Below are positions 24,965 to 36,555 of a stretch of 64,000 nucleotides of DNA, in pieces. Made by a program: the position numbers and the translations under genes. Below the pieces are notes generated by a model that saw only the letters and a program-made list of their open reading frames with translations, ran no database searches and was not told the DNA's origin. The stretch comes from Gracilaria gracilis (lineage: Eukaryota; Rhodophyta; Florideophyceae; Gracilariales; Gracilariaceae): the NCBI GenBank assembly GCA_030374805.1, contig JARGSG010000099.1:124001-188000 (forward strand). Reading direction: 5' to 3'. Numbering within the stretch: position 1 is the first letter of the stretch; every line of letters begins with the position of its first letter.

Positions 24965-25573
24965 ATGGAATCAGTTCTACACAACAGGACATATCAACCG
25001 AAACCGGATGTCGGAGTTGTAGGAACCGCAGTACATGGAATGGGAAGCGTAGGAGATGTACAAAATGCAGGTCATGGAGAAAGAAATGTAGGAAAATTAG
25101 ACACCGTGGGAAAAGTAATGAAAAGCGTAGGACAAGTGCTAGGACCCGAACGAGATGTCAAAGACGTAGTATATGTGGTGAAAAACGACGTAGATGCTGG
25201 AGGCGTAGGAGATATGATGAGAGATGAAGAAGAACCAGAAGGCGTAGGAGATGTACCGAACTTGGGGGCAATTGAATCCCATGCAGAATATTTATGGAGT
25301 TCAATAGGCGTTGAAAAATGTGGAGAATCTCCAAATGTTGGTTCAAACGGTTTTTATCTTCTAATGAAGTGTGCATCCCATTATTTCCGTTCAGTACTAA
25401 CCATATTATATCAGGAATGGGAGCTGAACAACATTTCAGCAATGAGGGAATGGAGCACAGAAAGTCAAAGCTCATTGACCTGTTTTTGGCCCTTAGTGAC
25501 GAAGAAGAAGTTCCGTTTGACCTCTTTCAAAGCGGGTATGGAACCGATGCAGCTAGTGGGGGGCAGGAGGTGA
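24965..25573 (+). other. Unidentified open frame over a degenerate short repeat
   Basis: ATG at 24965, 202 codons. The first 95 residues are built from loose repeats of the GxVGDV type, encoded by recurring GGCGTAGGAGATGTA-like units at 24,990-25,260. The same DNA in another frame reads as an Arg/Cys-rich basic protein with CxxC pairs. The rest is unremarkable. I cannot say whether it is expressed. Confidence 0.25.
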
Positions 25574-26119
25574 AGGGCCACAGAGAAGATGATGGAAAGA
25601 GGAGCACAGGGCTTTCTCAATGTAAATGCATAGAAAACGACAAGTAGAGGACTGCTTTAAGGCAGCCCTAATTGCATACTTTCAAAGCTTGTCACTGGGC
25701 GCTCCAGGAAATGATGTTGTGAGCGAGGTACACCATATTGCGGAGTGTATAGCATACGCTCTCTACACCAGGACTTCTGTCTACATTGGGGGCCAGAAAG
25801 AAAACGAGAAACCTACACTTTCCATCTCTGTGGAACACCGCCTCATCTGAGGATACGCACGCACCGTTCACACGGATTCCAGCTTCTGGTTTACCTTCCT
25901 ACGTCTGGCGTGAAGGGTGGCCTCAGCCCTAAAAACCGACTCCGTCGCATCATTCCTGGAAGGGCTTTGCTACTGTGCTGCCTCGCCTGAGGAAGATCTC
26001 GAACATCTTCGTGGTTCTTTCCCCACTGGGGGCATTGCACTACACATGCCACCGATGTACCGTCCCACGTTCCAAACACTACCTACACATTCCATCCCCC
26101 TCTCTTCGGTCCAACCCTC
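25574..26119. other. No confident gene; transposon remnants
   Basis: Short open stretches only. It lies between the repeat-bearing frame and the LINE relic and may hold a decayed upstream part of the LINE. Confidence 0.3.
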
Positions 26120-27631
26120 CTTTACGGGCCTTCTTTGCCAACGTTGGCACAGTACTTACAGAGCAACAAAAAGTCACTCAGATCCTAGAATTGTTAGAAA
26201 GTGAAAGTGATAAGATTGGATTCCACCCTAACATGTCAAAAACGTTCTGCTAGTGGTGGGGAACGCCCATGATACCAGACTTTCAAGCAACAATCTCAGA
26301 CAGAAAAGCAGTGCTTATTTTAGGGTCCTTAATAGGGCGTGCAGCACAGTCTTGTAATTTCCGAGAAAAATGAACGGGGAAATCCAAATAATACTTCGAG
26401 CAGCTGCCGAATCTTCGCCACAATCATATGGCGATGCAATTATTACGCCTCCCAGGAGCAGCGTGCCGACTCAACTACCTTTTCATAACGATTCCGCCGC
26501 ACACAACCCGCGCAGTCGCAATCAAGTTCGGCAAGCCTCGGCGAAGGGCGTTGACAAGCATTCATCATGAAGTTTTCACGTGATGTTTGAGCCGTGCTGT
26601 ATTTCTTATATCGAGAGGGTACCTGGGGCTTCAAATGAGCACCCCATTTTTAGAGGCCGCATATGTGTTCTTCCACTTTGCTTCCTGGAGCTCGGTAAGC
26701 GCCGAAGTGAATTTGACAAGTCCTGGATTCAGCATTGAAATTCTGCTGGCGCCAATTGTTTTACTGATACAGAACATAACAAAGGTTTGGGGCTTCTAAG
26801 GACCTTCCGCTGCGTACTTTGCTACACAGTGCAACTCACAAAGGGTGAATTTTAGAACTCCAGGACAAATACGCAGACCATATCAAGAGCGAGTTGAATA
26901 AAGCATCACGTCCGGCAACTAATCGAGATGACAAACTCTGTCAAACACGCTTTTTGTTTTCATCAACTACGGAAACAAACACACGAATTTCTGTTCTTCC
27001 TCAACAAAAATACCTCGTATCTTTTTCACCATTATTGTGGGTTACGATGGTATCCTTGAGAACAAATATTCAGTGTCAACAGTAACTGAACTATGTGCAA
27101 CAAATCCCGGCGTCAATTAGATTTTGATAAATACTATGCATGAGTTTGCAGAGATGGACAGAGAAGAAGAAAAGGACAACAAAAATGAGAGACACGATGT
27201 TTATTGCGCTGAAACAATATTTTGCCTGTCAGCTAGTGTCTTGGGAATCCTTATTTCCTTAGAAATCACATTTGTTAGAAACTGAGCGTCATAGGCTTGA
27301 ATTAGCCCTGAAACGTAGAGACTTGGGCAAACACCTAACAAAAATTGATGTGACCGTGGTGAGTCTACACAGCGCCAGTTATATTTCACGTTCTTGCCGA
27401 AGGGCGGGAGCAGGAGCAGAAAGGGCGGAGGTTCATAAGCGTACAAAGTACGGCGAGCTGTGCGATCTTAACGGTGTAGAGCTCGTCCCGTTTGCACTAG
27501 ACATCCATGTGGCTTTCGGGCCCTCAGCGGAAGCCTTTTTACGACGCATGGCTCGGCTTGCAGCAGAACGGCAGGGGTCAAAGACAGGATGGGAGTTCCG
27601 CAACATACTGTCTGTGCGCGTAATAGATTGA
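26120..27631 (+). pseudogene. LINE reverse-transcriptase C-terminal relic
   Basis: Plus-strand remains of a non-LTR retrotransposon pol. At 26,200-26,250 the text IGFHPNMSKTFC matches the RT thumb, where G.x.N..K is typical. At 26,480-26,560 a LPGAACRLNYLF..PPHTTRA stretch matches the conserved segment after the thumb. At 27,272-27,631 a C-terminal domain reads AEVHKRTKYGEL...LVPFALDIHVAFGPSAEAFL, resembling the K..KY...F.P...G..G..A block common at LINE pol ends. Stops and frame changes between these parts show decay. The upstream RT palm with YADD was not found. Confidence 0.55.
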
Positions 27632-27639
27632 CCAGGCAC

Positions 27640-28110
27640 CTAACGTTCAAGAAGGCCCTCTTTACACATAAAAATACCAACAAAAGTCAACTCAGTTTTG
27701 AGGTCCCAAAGTTAGGGAACTACAAGTCATTGTCTCCTTCTTCCTTTCCGCCACCTATCCGAACGGCACTTAATTCTCGCGGCCCGTGCCATGCACACCT
27801 TGACGTAAAGGAACATCTTCTTTTCAGCCGGCGATTCAAGAGCATTGCTCCATACTTTCACTTGCAATCCTTCTACAACCAGAAAGGCAAAGCACCTTAC
27901 ATCCACCATCAGAAGTGGACAATCTCATTTCACACTCCATATCTAAACCACAAGCAGTAGTTGTCCTTCCCAATCTTCAAACACGTCATCAGCAATGCTG
28001 TGCGCAAACGAAAGAGCGCATTTTCCCATAAAAGCCCAAGCATGCCAACGAAAACCTCAGCCGCCTTCTGCAACATCAAACCAACGACTAAGTGTTCTAC
28101 CTTGAGCAGA
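27640..28110. other. Upstream region of the second pogo-like transposase
   Basis: No separate gene seen. It may hold the left end of that element, but I could not identify its terminal repeat. Confidence 0.3.
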
Positions 28111-28115
28111 CCTCC

Positions 28116-29657
28116 ATGGCACCTGTATTCATTAACAAATGGGTCCGCAACTCCGACCGCCGCACATCTCGGTACATTGAAGCCGGTATCAAACTGTTTA
28201 ACGATGGATACTTCTTCCGACACGCAGCTGAAAAATCACATCTGTCCCCATCTACGCTTCATTACGACTACCAAAAGGCCACCCGAGAGACTATAATACG
28301 CGAAAATTCGAGGCTTTCCCTTACCGCCGAGGAAGAAACCAGCATTGTAGATGTCATTCTTGATCACAGCCGAAGAGGCCGGGCTCTTTGCAGAAAAGAC
28401 CTCCAGGATTGTGTAGAAATGTTTGTGGCATACCTTCCTGCCTATCGTCGTGAGCGTCTAAGATTCAAAAATGGCCGGCCTGGGCGCCGCTTCTGCGAAC
28501 TCTTCGAGGCTCGGCATTCCGATCGCATCATATTGAAGACGCCAGCACGCCAAGACGCAAAACGATTCAAAGCAACTAATGCGAAAACGTTAGTTCACCA
28601 TATGACGGCCCTAAAAAAGATTATAACCCACCACAAGATCCCACCATCCAGGATCGTCAACGTAGATGAAACAGGCTGCCCTCCTCTCCGAAAGAATCGT
28701 ACAGAGAACCTGAAGCAACGATACTACGCAAAAGGTCAGAAGCCCTTCACGCCGAATGCTGCCTTCAAAAATGTCAACCACGTCACTTTGCTCGGCACAA
28801 TTTTTGCCGATGGTCGCATAAAAGTTCAAATGGTCGTGTTACAGAGAACCAGACTACGAACAAGGAGAGTGAGCCGAAGCACAAAAAAACAAGACCAATT
28901 GCAGTGCATCGCCGAGTATCTACCACCGAATTCACTCGTGACAGCGCGCAAAGAGATCGCATCTGTAGATTCAAAGAACTTTCTCCAATGCGCAAACCAC
29001 TTCTTGCGAGACATGGAACCGCTTCGACAGAATGGAGAACCAATGTCTCTATTGTACGACGGTCACCGCAGCCACCTGTCAATTCTAGTTCTTGGGCTAC
29101 TAGCAAAATCAAATGTAATCAGCTATGCCCTCCCGGCCCACACGAGTGGGACGACACAGGCTTTGGATGTTAGTGTATTTCAATCGTTAAAGCATCACTA
29201 CCGTAACACCTTGGAAGTTCTCACGCGAAGTCGACGACGAAACGGAGGGCCTCTGGATGAGTTCGACGTTGCCAAAATTATTCACAGCAGCTACAAGAAG
29301 AGTTTCCCGGTCAGCAACATTACGTAAGGATTCGCAAAATGCGGCATATGGACACTAGACGACTGCCGAATCTTTGCACAAGCACGGCCTTTTAGTTTCA
29401 AAAAGCCTAACCGCATCGCTACGCTGAAAGGAATGCTCGAAATGATCGACAGACAAGAAGATAAAACAGTCGATGAGATCATAGAGGATGTTCAAGTTCA
29501 CCAGTCAGGGTTTCTAAACACATCATATAGCGCTGTTTTGACTACCGATGCGGCTTTGTCTTTGTTGAGGGTGAGTGGCCAAGCGCGAGAGCTCTCGAGA
29601 CAGAAAGGGTTGGAGGCCGCGGCGGAAAAGGCTCGGGCGGAAGAAATCGAGAAATAA
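28116..29657 (+). pseudogene. pogo/Tigger-like transposase with psq helix-turn-helix (one in-frame stop)
   Basis: ATG at 28116. An N-terminal psq-type helix-turn-helix (residues about 5-60, with LSPSTLHYDYQKA) and a CENP-B-like second DNA-binding domain precede a DDE_1 core. The catalytic acids lie in IVNVDETGCPPL, LLYDGHRSHLS and HTSGTTQALDVSVF. A single TAA at 29325-29327 cuts the frame just before the conserved GFAKCGIWTLD motif. Reading continues in the same frame to 29657 through a Glu/Arg-rich coiled-coil-like tail. It is therefore nearly intact. Its terminal repeats were not located. Confidence 0.8.
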
Positions 29658-30016
29658 AGACGTCAAGTCTTGTAAGCTTATCACGAGCGTGTGGAGGGTT
29701 TGCGTCGTGCCCGAAAGTATGGGGAGACGTTCGTGTTCTTTTCGGTCTTTGAAGGTGCGACAAGCCATAGCGAGGTCTAGGGCTGCCGTGGCGAAGCAAA
29801 TTGCGGTGGTGTCGTGAGGACCAAAAGCGGAGGTCAAATGGGAGAATGGAGTCGAAAATTGCGGTGGAATGTAGCGATGGCCCGATAGTGATTTCTGTTT
29901 TGTTATTATTATTTCGGGGTGTGCTTAAGGTGCATATTTGCGTTTCTGTGTGGTTTGCGTTCTACACCTGGATAAACTATCGTACTCTGTGTTCCAGCCT
30001 TTTTTCTACGTTCTTA
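29658..30016. other. 3' flank of the pogo-like gene
   Basis: No gene recognised. It ends at the 9-bp target duplication of the MULE element. Confidence 0.4.
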
Positions 30017-30025
30017 TCTCCCTGG
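30017..30025 (+). repeat. MULE target-site duplication, left copy (TCTCCCTGG)
   Basis: Same nine bases as at 39034-39042, on the far side of the MULE and the nested piggyBac. Confidence 0.8.
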
Positions 30026-30451
30026 AAAAGGCATTAAACTCCCTACAATCTTCTTCACGGCAGCGCAGCCCTGGGCCAAACCGGGGCGGAATCTGGGTCC
30101 AATAGTGCCCACAAAATATGGGCACAGGTGAATCTTTCGCACCCGCACACATGCCCGCTCCACGTCCGCCCTGCGTTCCGTCCCCTCTCTGCCCACCGTC
30201 CCGCCGCACACCGCGGCGCTTCACTTCCGTGCTGCTCCGGCGCTCACTCGCTTTCTCCCTGTCGTCCTCTCTCTGTCCGCGCTGCGCCGGAGCTCACCAG
30301 CTCGCTCCCTTCCGTCCCCCTTCCTGCCCGCTGTGCCACCGCACACCACAAAGCTCCACGTCCGCGCTCTCTCAGCTTTGCTGAGCGCCTTCCTGCCCAC
30401 CGTGCCGCCACAACCCGTCCAGTTTTGTTGAGTGCCTCCCTGCACACCCTG
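30026..30451 (+). repeat. MULE left terminal inverted repeat
   Basis: Starts AAAAGGCATTAAACTCCC and is matched in reverse complement at 34987-35404 plus 39027-39033. It is rich in C/T with subrepeats such as CCGTCCC..CTGCCC and GCTGCGCCGG..CTCAC. Open frames inside it read inward from both ends and are mirror images of each other, so they are shadows of the repeat. Confidence 0.85.
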
Positions 30452-31395
30452 CCGTGGCGCTGGCACTTCCTAACGCAGGCGGTGAGCATCGTTTGGTCGT
30501 TTGATGGCCTGCTCTTGTGCCGGCGCAATGTTTCGCCGCTAGTAACCTTGGCATTTTCACCTTGCTCCTTGCCTCCGGCTGAGTTTTTGTACTCGTGCTG
30601 GCCCGGGCAATCTCCTCTTCACGCTTCAAATAGGCTTGGTAATCTTCTTCCCGGCCTTGCTGACAGTTCAACCGTCTTCACAGGCGCTCTTTGTCATTTT
30701 CTACTGATGGTAGATTCTGAGTGTGCGCGGAGGGATAACCACCAACGCTGCATACTGGCACTATCTACCATTATTGATCTTCATTAGTCTGGTTTTTGCT
30801 TTCCGAACGTTATGCATTGCAACAGAGCAACGTATTTTTGCGGGTTGCTTCGTGTGTTTGTTGTTGCGACATCAATCACCAAATATGGGGCGGAGGTAAG
30901 CTACAGCGATGCCACAAAACAACACAGAACCCATTTCAGCCACACTTCTCTAGGTCAACTGACTCTGCTTTTAACTGTTCTACCTGTTGTGCTTGTGTTC
31001 GCAACGCTTTCCAGCAACAATCGAATGTGATATAGGACTGCTACTTTGCCGAAGAGTGAAGGCGGTTTACTGCTTACTCTTCTACATGTCGCTCTGGAAT
31101 GCTCTGAAATGTTGCTACATATCTTTGGATGATTTCTGTAACAATATTTCTACCCAGTAGTTTCTTGGGCGCATAAACCAACTCACATCGCAAGTACCCG
31201 ATTCCAAAATTCTGGGGACACTTGTTCTTTGACACGCAGGCAATCAAGGTATTCAATGGTCTCCGAAAACCGTTAGCCTAAGGTTTTCATACATTTCGCT
31301 GTCCTTAACCCGATTGAATTACGGTGACCTCGTGCTATCGTGATCACGTGGGAAATTGCCAAACACACTTTAATGGAGTATCTATTGTGGCGTTC
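30452..31395. other. MULE interior, left side, noncoding
   Basis: Between the left TIR and the end of the transposase gene. No domain recognised. Confidence 0.5.
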
Positions 31396-33923
31396 TTACG
31401 GCAAGTACAAATTATTTTCATTGTCCCAGGTTGTCGGGGTTCTTCTGGAACATAGGTGTCTTTCTACATCAGCTCTGTACTTGAAGTGCTTTTGCATGAC
31501 TTTGTGTAGGTGCTGCATTTGTTTGGCAGATGCTGAACTAGATCTCAGTATTTGAAGGTGTTCTTTAGTCCATTCAATTAACACTTGAATTTCATCCAAC
31601 AAAGTAATGTGGCTGGCCTGCACCAGCTCGACAGAGTCTTCGAGGTCAAAGAAGGGTTTTGTATGTGGGTTATCTTGACCAAGTGATGCAGCATGAGGCG
31701 CCCTCGAAATCGGCGTCATTCGATTTTCAGACAGGGATACGTTAGTTTCGGGAATCCTCACCTCCTCAATAAACGTAGCGCCAAAAACGCTTTCACTTCT
31801 TCTGATAGTCAGGAACTGAGGACGCCTGCCTCGAATGACATCGCGGTAGGGCGGACATTGCAGGCCTTTGACTAAATGCTTGCAGAATGAAAATCTGCTC
31901 ATCATAAAAGCCGGGCAAGAGCATTTCCATGAAAGAAAGTCTGTTTCGTAGGCGTGGTTATGATCTCTTTCAGCCACCGCCTTCTGCTCCTTCGTAAATA
32001 CCTTCCACCAAGCAGGTGTTTTTCTACAAGAAAACATAGCCTTATAATCCAGCTCATACTTTGACAAAAAGCCTTTGTCAATAATGTGTACAAGAAGGTC
32101 AATTCGCGGTCTATTGTAATTTTGCGAGTACAACCGCTTCAAAACTCGCCAATGGCTCTCCACAAGCATCGTCGTTTTTGCTATTGGAATATAATCCGCT
32201 CTACACCTTCCCCATTTGTAGTACCAATTTATGTCATACCAATTCCCCAGAAGGTAGTGCTTCAAAAGTGTATGGTGCTCACAAAGAGGTAAAATTTCCT
32301 TCGTGCATACTTCTCGTATTTCTTCAATTGAGTAACCCACAAAAATGGGTGCATGTGAAAGTGCTTAGTGATGAGCCGAAGCAAATTTTCTTCAAGCTTT
32401 GAAGTATATATTCCACTTTCACTTTTCTTTAGCTCTCCAAAGTTCTTCTTGATAGTTCTCTTCATATGCCAGAGGCATATAGAAGGTTCAATTTGATATA
32501 ATTTCAGTATGGCGGACAGTTGGGCCAGATCCTTGTCGGAGAAGAAAAATAGGGGTTTGATGTGATCGTTCGCATTTCTAAAAGCGGTTAAGAATTCTCT
32601 AATCGCCTTGGTCTTATACCCCTTCTCATTACTACCGGCAGGAGGAGATTGTAATATAAAATATGCCAACGAAAATCCAGCACCGTTGACAGACCCGATA
32701 ATTGCTAAGAGCTCCATGCCTTGCTTGTTAGTTTTGTACGTAGAGTCCATAAGAATTTCCTCTATACTTCGGCGTCGTGAGATTTTAGTTCCGGTTGTAA
32801 CTATGAAGCCAACTCCAAAAGGGTTCTGTTGCTCGTAGATCATGGATATGTTTTCTGATTCATTAATGAGCTGAATGGCGGATGATTTCGGATTGTTAGA
32901 CTTACGCGTAATTCTTTCCATTTCCTTACTCCAGATATAGTATACCTCATTATATCGGAACTCGATACGATGTACTTTTCTGAGATGTTCACAGATTTGA
33001 AATAGTGTAAGGCCTGTTCCATGAAGTTCTCTTATTCTTCCATCAATTCCTGGAGCCCTTTCTACAAGTGGCTTCCAATCTCAAATTGTTTCATGGTGCA
33101 GTTCGTGTTTCACTCTAGCCATTGAAGTATTGTGCCACCCGTATGAGAACGAGACAGTACCACCGCAATCAAAATGGTTTCTAGACTCACGAAGACGCTT
33201 CATAAGTTTTGAATGGTTCCTCGGTTTTGTTCTTCGTTGGCTGCATGTAAATGATTCAGACTTGCGTTTTTGTGTGGCTCTTCGATGCACTGTGAACCGA
33301 TACTGCTCTATCGGGCACAAAAGTGCCAAAAAATGCTGTTGAGCACGCCCGAGAACCACCTGTGCTCCTTCCGAACGTGTACAGGGTGATTCCGTTTTGG
33401 TCTGGTTTACCATTGAGACATCAAAAAGCTCATCATACCCTACACAGAGAACATGTATTGGAACTGAAAGATGACGAGAAGCGTCAAAGCTCATCTTGTA
33501 CAGATAATTGAAATGATTATCTGTAATCCCGTGGCAGCATGATTTCATGTAGAAAAGTGCAGGAATGTCTTGAATCTTTTCTTGCATGCGGCAGGAGTAA
33601 CACCTATGACCAATAGTGAAGTTCTCTACTGAAATAAAACAATCATGAGGAAAGCACTTGTTGCACGCACTGCATTCTGCAATCGCCACGGCTCTTAATG
33701 ACGTGGGAGACCATTCATTTTGGCCATCTGTGAGTCCAAGATATAACCCAGTAAAAAAATTCTCATCCATGTATACTTCATCTCCATCACGTAATACCCT
33801 GGAGGAAATCGCTTCAACGGCCTCGACGTCTTGCTGCAGAATGCATGTTAGCACCCCGACAACCTCATCGTAAGAAGGAAGCGCAACAAAAAGATCATGA
33901 AAGATAACCTTGGGGTTACTCAT
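31396..33923 (-). pseudogene. MULE transposase with SWIM zinc finger (two breaks)
   Basis: ATG at 33923. The N-terminal 280 residues contain Cys pairs (CSACNKCF, CYSC) and a basic DNA-binding region ending FDCGGTVSFSY...HELHH. The MULE catalytic domain follows: first Asp in EEILMDSTYKTN (about 32,755), second in FFFSDKDLAQ (about 32,545), then the LWHMK His motif (about 32,465). The C-terminal part (31396-32340) has a SWIM zinc finger, WKCSCPAF...FCKHLV, near 31,880. A TGA at 33081-33083 and a frameshift near 32,300 interrupt it. SWIM-bearing MULEs are common in plants and fungi. Confidence 0.85.
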
Positions 33924-34986
33924 TAGATTAAGATGTAACCTTTCTCATCAATATGAAAGAGACTTGAAACAATCCTTCTTCCGGCAGAAAAACGCTCGGC
34001 GCACTTATCAAGATCCAGGTATATTCAAGATAACCAAAACAAAAACCGACTGTGAGTAGTGACTACCTCCTCTATGTCTGCCATTTCCATATGAAATCTG
34101 CTTCCACATAGGACCCAAGCCATAGCACAACAACAACTTGGACGGATGAAATGCCGCATTCTAAACCAGTAGATGACCACTTCTCACCCTTCGAAACCTA
34201 AAGTTCTTGGTTGCCTGTGATACGTCATCAAAGCCCAACTGCGCTGTCGGCCCAAACCTTTTCACCAGATGTAGGATGTGTGACACCACACATCACTATA
34301 GAATTTCTTGAGATTGTGCTCTTCCAACAGCATTCGCGCGACCGGTCAAATTAGAAAGCCAGACTTTCAGAGTTTTTGTGCGGCAGACCATGACATATAA
34401 AAGTTAGAATTGGGGTGGGCACTGACTCTTGGCGCGTCTTTGGTGCCACTTTAGCACTTATTGTGTGTGTGTGGAGATCAAAGCGCACGCTGTTGCTTTT
34501 ATATTGCAAGTAAGATAGTGTAGCGACAGAGAGCAGTCCAACTGTAGGTAAGAGGGTTCATTGACAGAGAGCAGTGCCACTGCGCAGCACCTAATTTGCG
34601 CAGATTGTGTACGAACTCATTCGAAGCCACAGCAGGCAGCGTTGTCGCGTATCGCCATTGCTGGGCGCTCTGTTGACCAGAGTACGTGGAGTGGAGCGAG
34701 TGGTGCTTTCCTGCTTCCCACTTAGAGGGTAATGAAGAGAGGAGAGCGTGCTAGAGAATGAGCGCGAGGCGCAGCGCAAGAAAGTGAGCGCTTGGGGCGA
34801 CGCGGAGTGAAGTGCTGCCGAGGGCAGCGCGAAAGTAAGGCGACCTTGCGGGCAGCGCGCACGTGGAGAATTGACAAAAGCGGCGTAAAAGTAAAGCGTG
34901 GCCGGGCGCAGCGCAGAAGTGGAACTCCATTGTGCGCAGCATAGACTTAAAGCGTTGCAAGACGGAGTACGAACGACTTGGAGCGG
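33924..34986. other. MULE interior, promoter side of transposase
   Basis: Upstream of the transposase ATG. A short GTGTGTGTG run lies near 34,463. No other gene seen. Confidence 0.45.
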
Positions 34987-35404
34987 CAGGGTGTGCTGGG
35001 AGGCGCTCAACAAAACTGGACGGTTTGTGGTGGCACGGTAGGTTAGAAGGCGCTCAGCAAAGCTGAAAGAGCGCGGAAGTGGAGCATCTTGGTGTGCGGT
35101 GGCACAGCGGGCAGGAAGGGGGACGGAAGGGAGCGAGTGAGTGAGCTCCGGCGCAGCGCGGACAGGGAGGGGACGACAGGGAGCAAGCGAGTGAGTGCCG
35201 GAGCAGCACGGAAGTAAAGCGCCGCGGTGTGCGGCAGCACGGTGGGCAGAGAGGGGACGGAACGCAGCGCGGACGTGGAGTGGGCATGTGTGCGGGTGCG
35301 AAAGATTCACCTGTGCCCATATTTCGTGGGCACTATTGGACCCAGATTCCGCCCCGGTTTGGCCCAGGGCTGCGCTCCCGTGACGAAGATTGTAGGGAGG
35401 TTAA
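34987..35404 (-). repeat. MULE right terminal inverted repeat (main part)
   Basis: Reverse complement of 30026-30451 with scattered mismatches. It stops at the TTAA used by the piggyBac; the last few bases of the MULE end (AGTCTTT) are on the other side at 39027-39033. Confidence 0.8.
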
Positions 35405-35424
35405 CCCTTTTAGACCTGGAATTT

Positions 35425-35450
35425 CTTATGTCTACAATAGTAGACATAAG
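35425..35450. repeat. Subterminal palindrome of piggyBac, left
   Basis: CTTATGTCTAC, a 4-base loop AATA, then GTAGACATAAG: an 11-bp perfect stem. Confidence 0.9.
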
Positions 35451-36555
35451 AACAAGCCAGTAAGAAGTCAAGGTGGATCACACGTGGTTGGCTCTCAAAC
35501 GCGTTGAAGTTGATTGAAAGGCGCGTTTGCTTCCACCTGCAGAGCAAGTGCACTTTATGCAGCTGCCCCCACCCTGCGCAGCCGTGCGAATCATGGCACC
35601 CACCAGATCTCGGTCTTTCCCATGGGCGCCCAGAACCGTGCCGTTCACTAATATACTTCATGTGACAACCATGCTCCGCGGAAACTTCGTCCTTTGAGAG
35701 CAGTACTGCGCTATCGCGTAAAGTGGCCGTGCCTTCCCATCGCACCGCGCCATCTAGCACAAGAAAAAAAGGAACGTTTGTCGCGTACTGCCACGTTCTT
35801 CTGTCATTTCCATCGCTCTATTCAATACATTCTCTTGGGCACTGCCGCGCTAGCCAGTGTACGCGGAAGCCGGGTTTGGAGTGTACCACTCCGTTGCCTT
35901 CGTTATCGTGGCCATTGCGCTCGGCAAAACTACAGTGGCCTCGACCAGCAATTGCAATAACGTACTACTCTCCTTGACTTGTGTGCTACACGAATGCGCA
36001 AAGAGCGCGCGAAGAACTGGGCACAGATATGGAGAACGAGCATATACTAGGGCGGTGTCTCAATACGTCAGGGAATACGAGCAAGCACCAGCTCACAATC
36101 GACACAAAGCAGGAGTCGAAGACACAGAGTGAAGGCCAAGCGAGATCTACATACGATAGCGAAATCGTAGGCATTACAGACGGGCGCACTTTGGTTACGT
36201 GGTCTGCTCCCTCGCATCAGGAGGCTGGTGTAGAAGGAAGCTTTGCGCAGAAGATCCTCGTTCAAACCAGGGATAATGAAGATGTCACTTGCCGCAGATG
36301 CGGCGGAACTCCTTGCTATTAGGTACAGTGTGGCTCGTTGATTGTGGATAAGAGAAGGACCCAATTTCCATTATCTGCTAGTGCACAATTAAACAATCAA
36401 GCACGAAAAAGCGCGTAGAAGACATACATCTATGAGCGCCACGGCTTCCTGGGCAGCGGCCAGAGAATACAGATCCCGAATTGCGCTTTGGAGGGAATAC
36501 GCGCAGTTTGGCCGGACGACGCCGGACATTACATGGAGTTCAAGGAAGAGTAAGG
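35451..36555. other. piggyBac interior, noncoding
   Basis: Lies downstream of the transposase stop. No further gene recognised. Confidence 0.5.

Noticed and set aside
30035-30038. TTAA near the MULE left end as a piggyBac boundary
   Set aside because: It belongs to the MULE terminal repeat, which has TTAA at the matching place on the right, where the real piggyBac inserted.
30128-30787. 219-codon frame with a mirror-image partner at 34591-35310
   Set aside because: Both lie in the MULE terminal inverted repeats and are copies of the repeat, not a gene pair.
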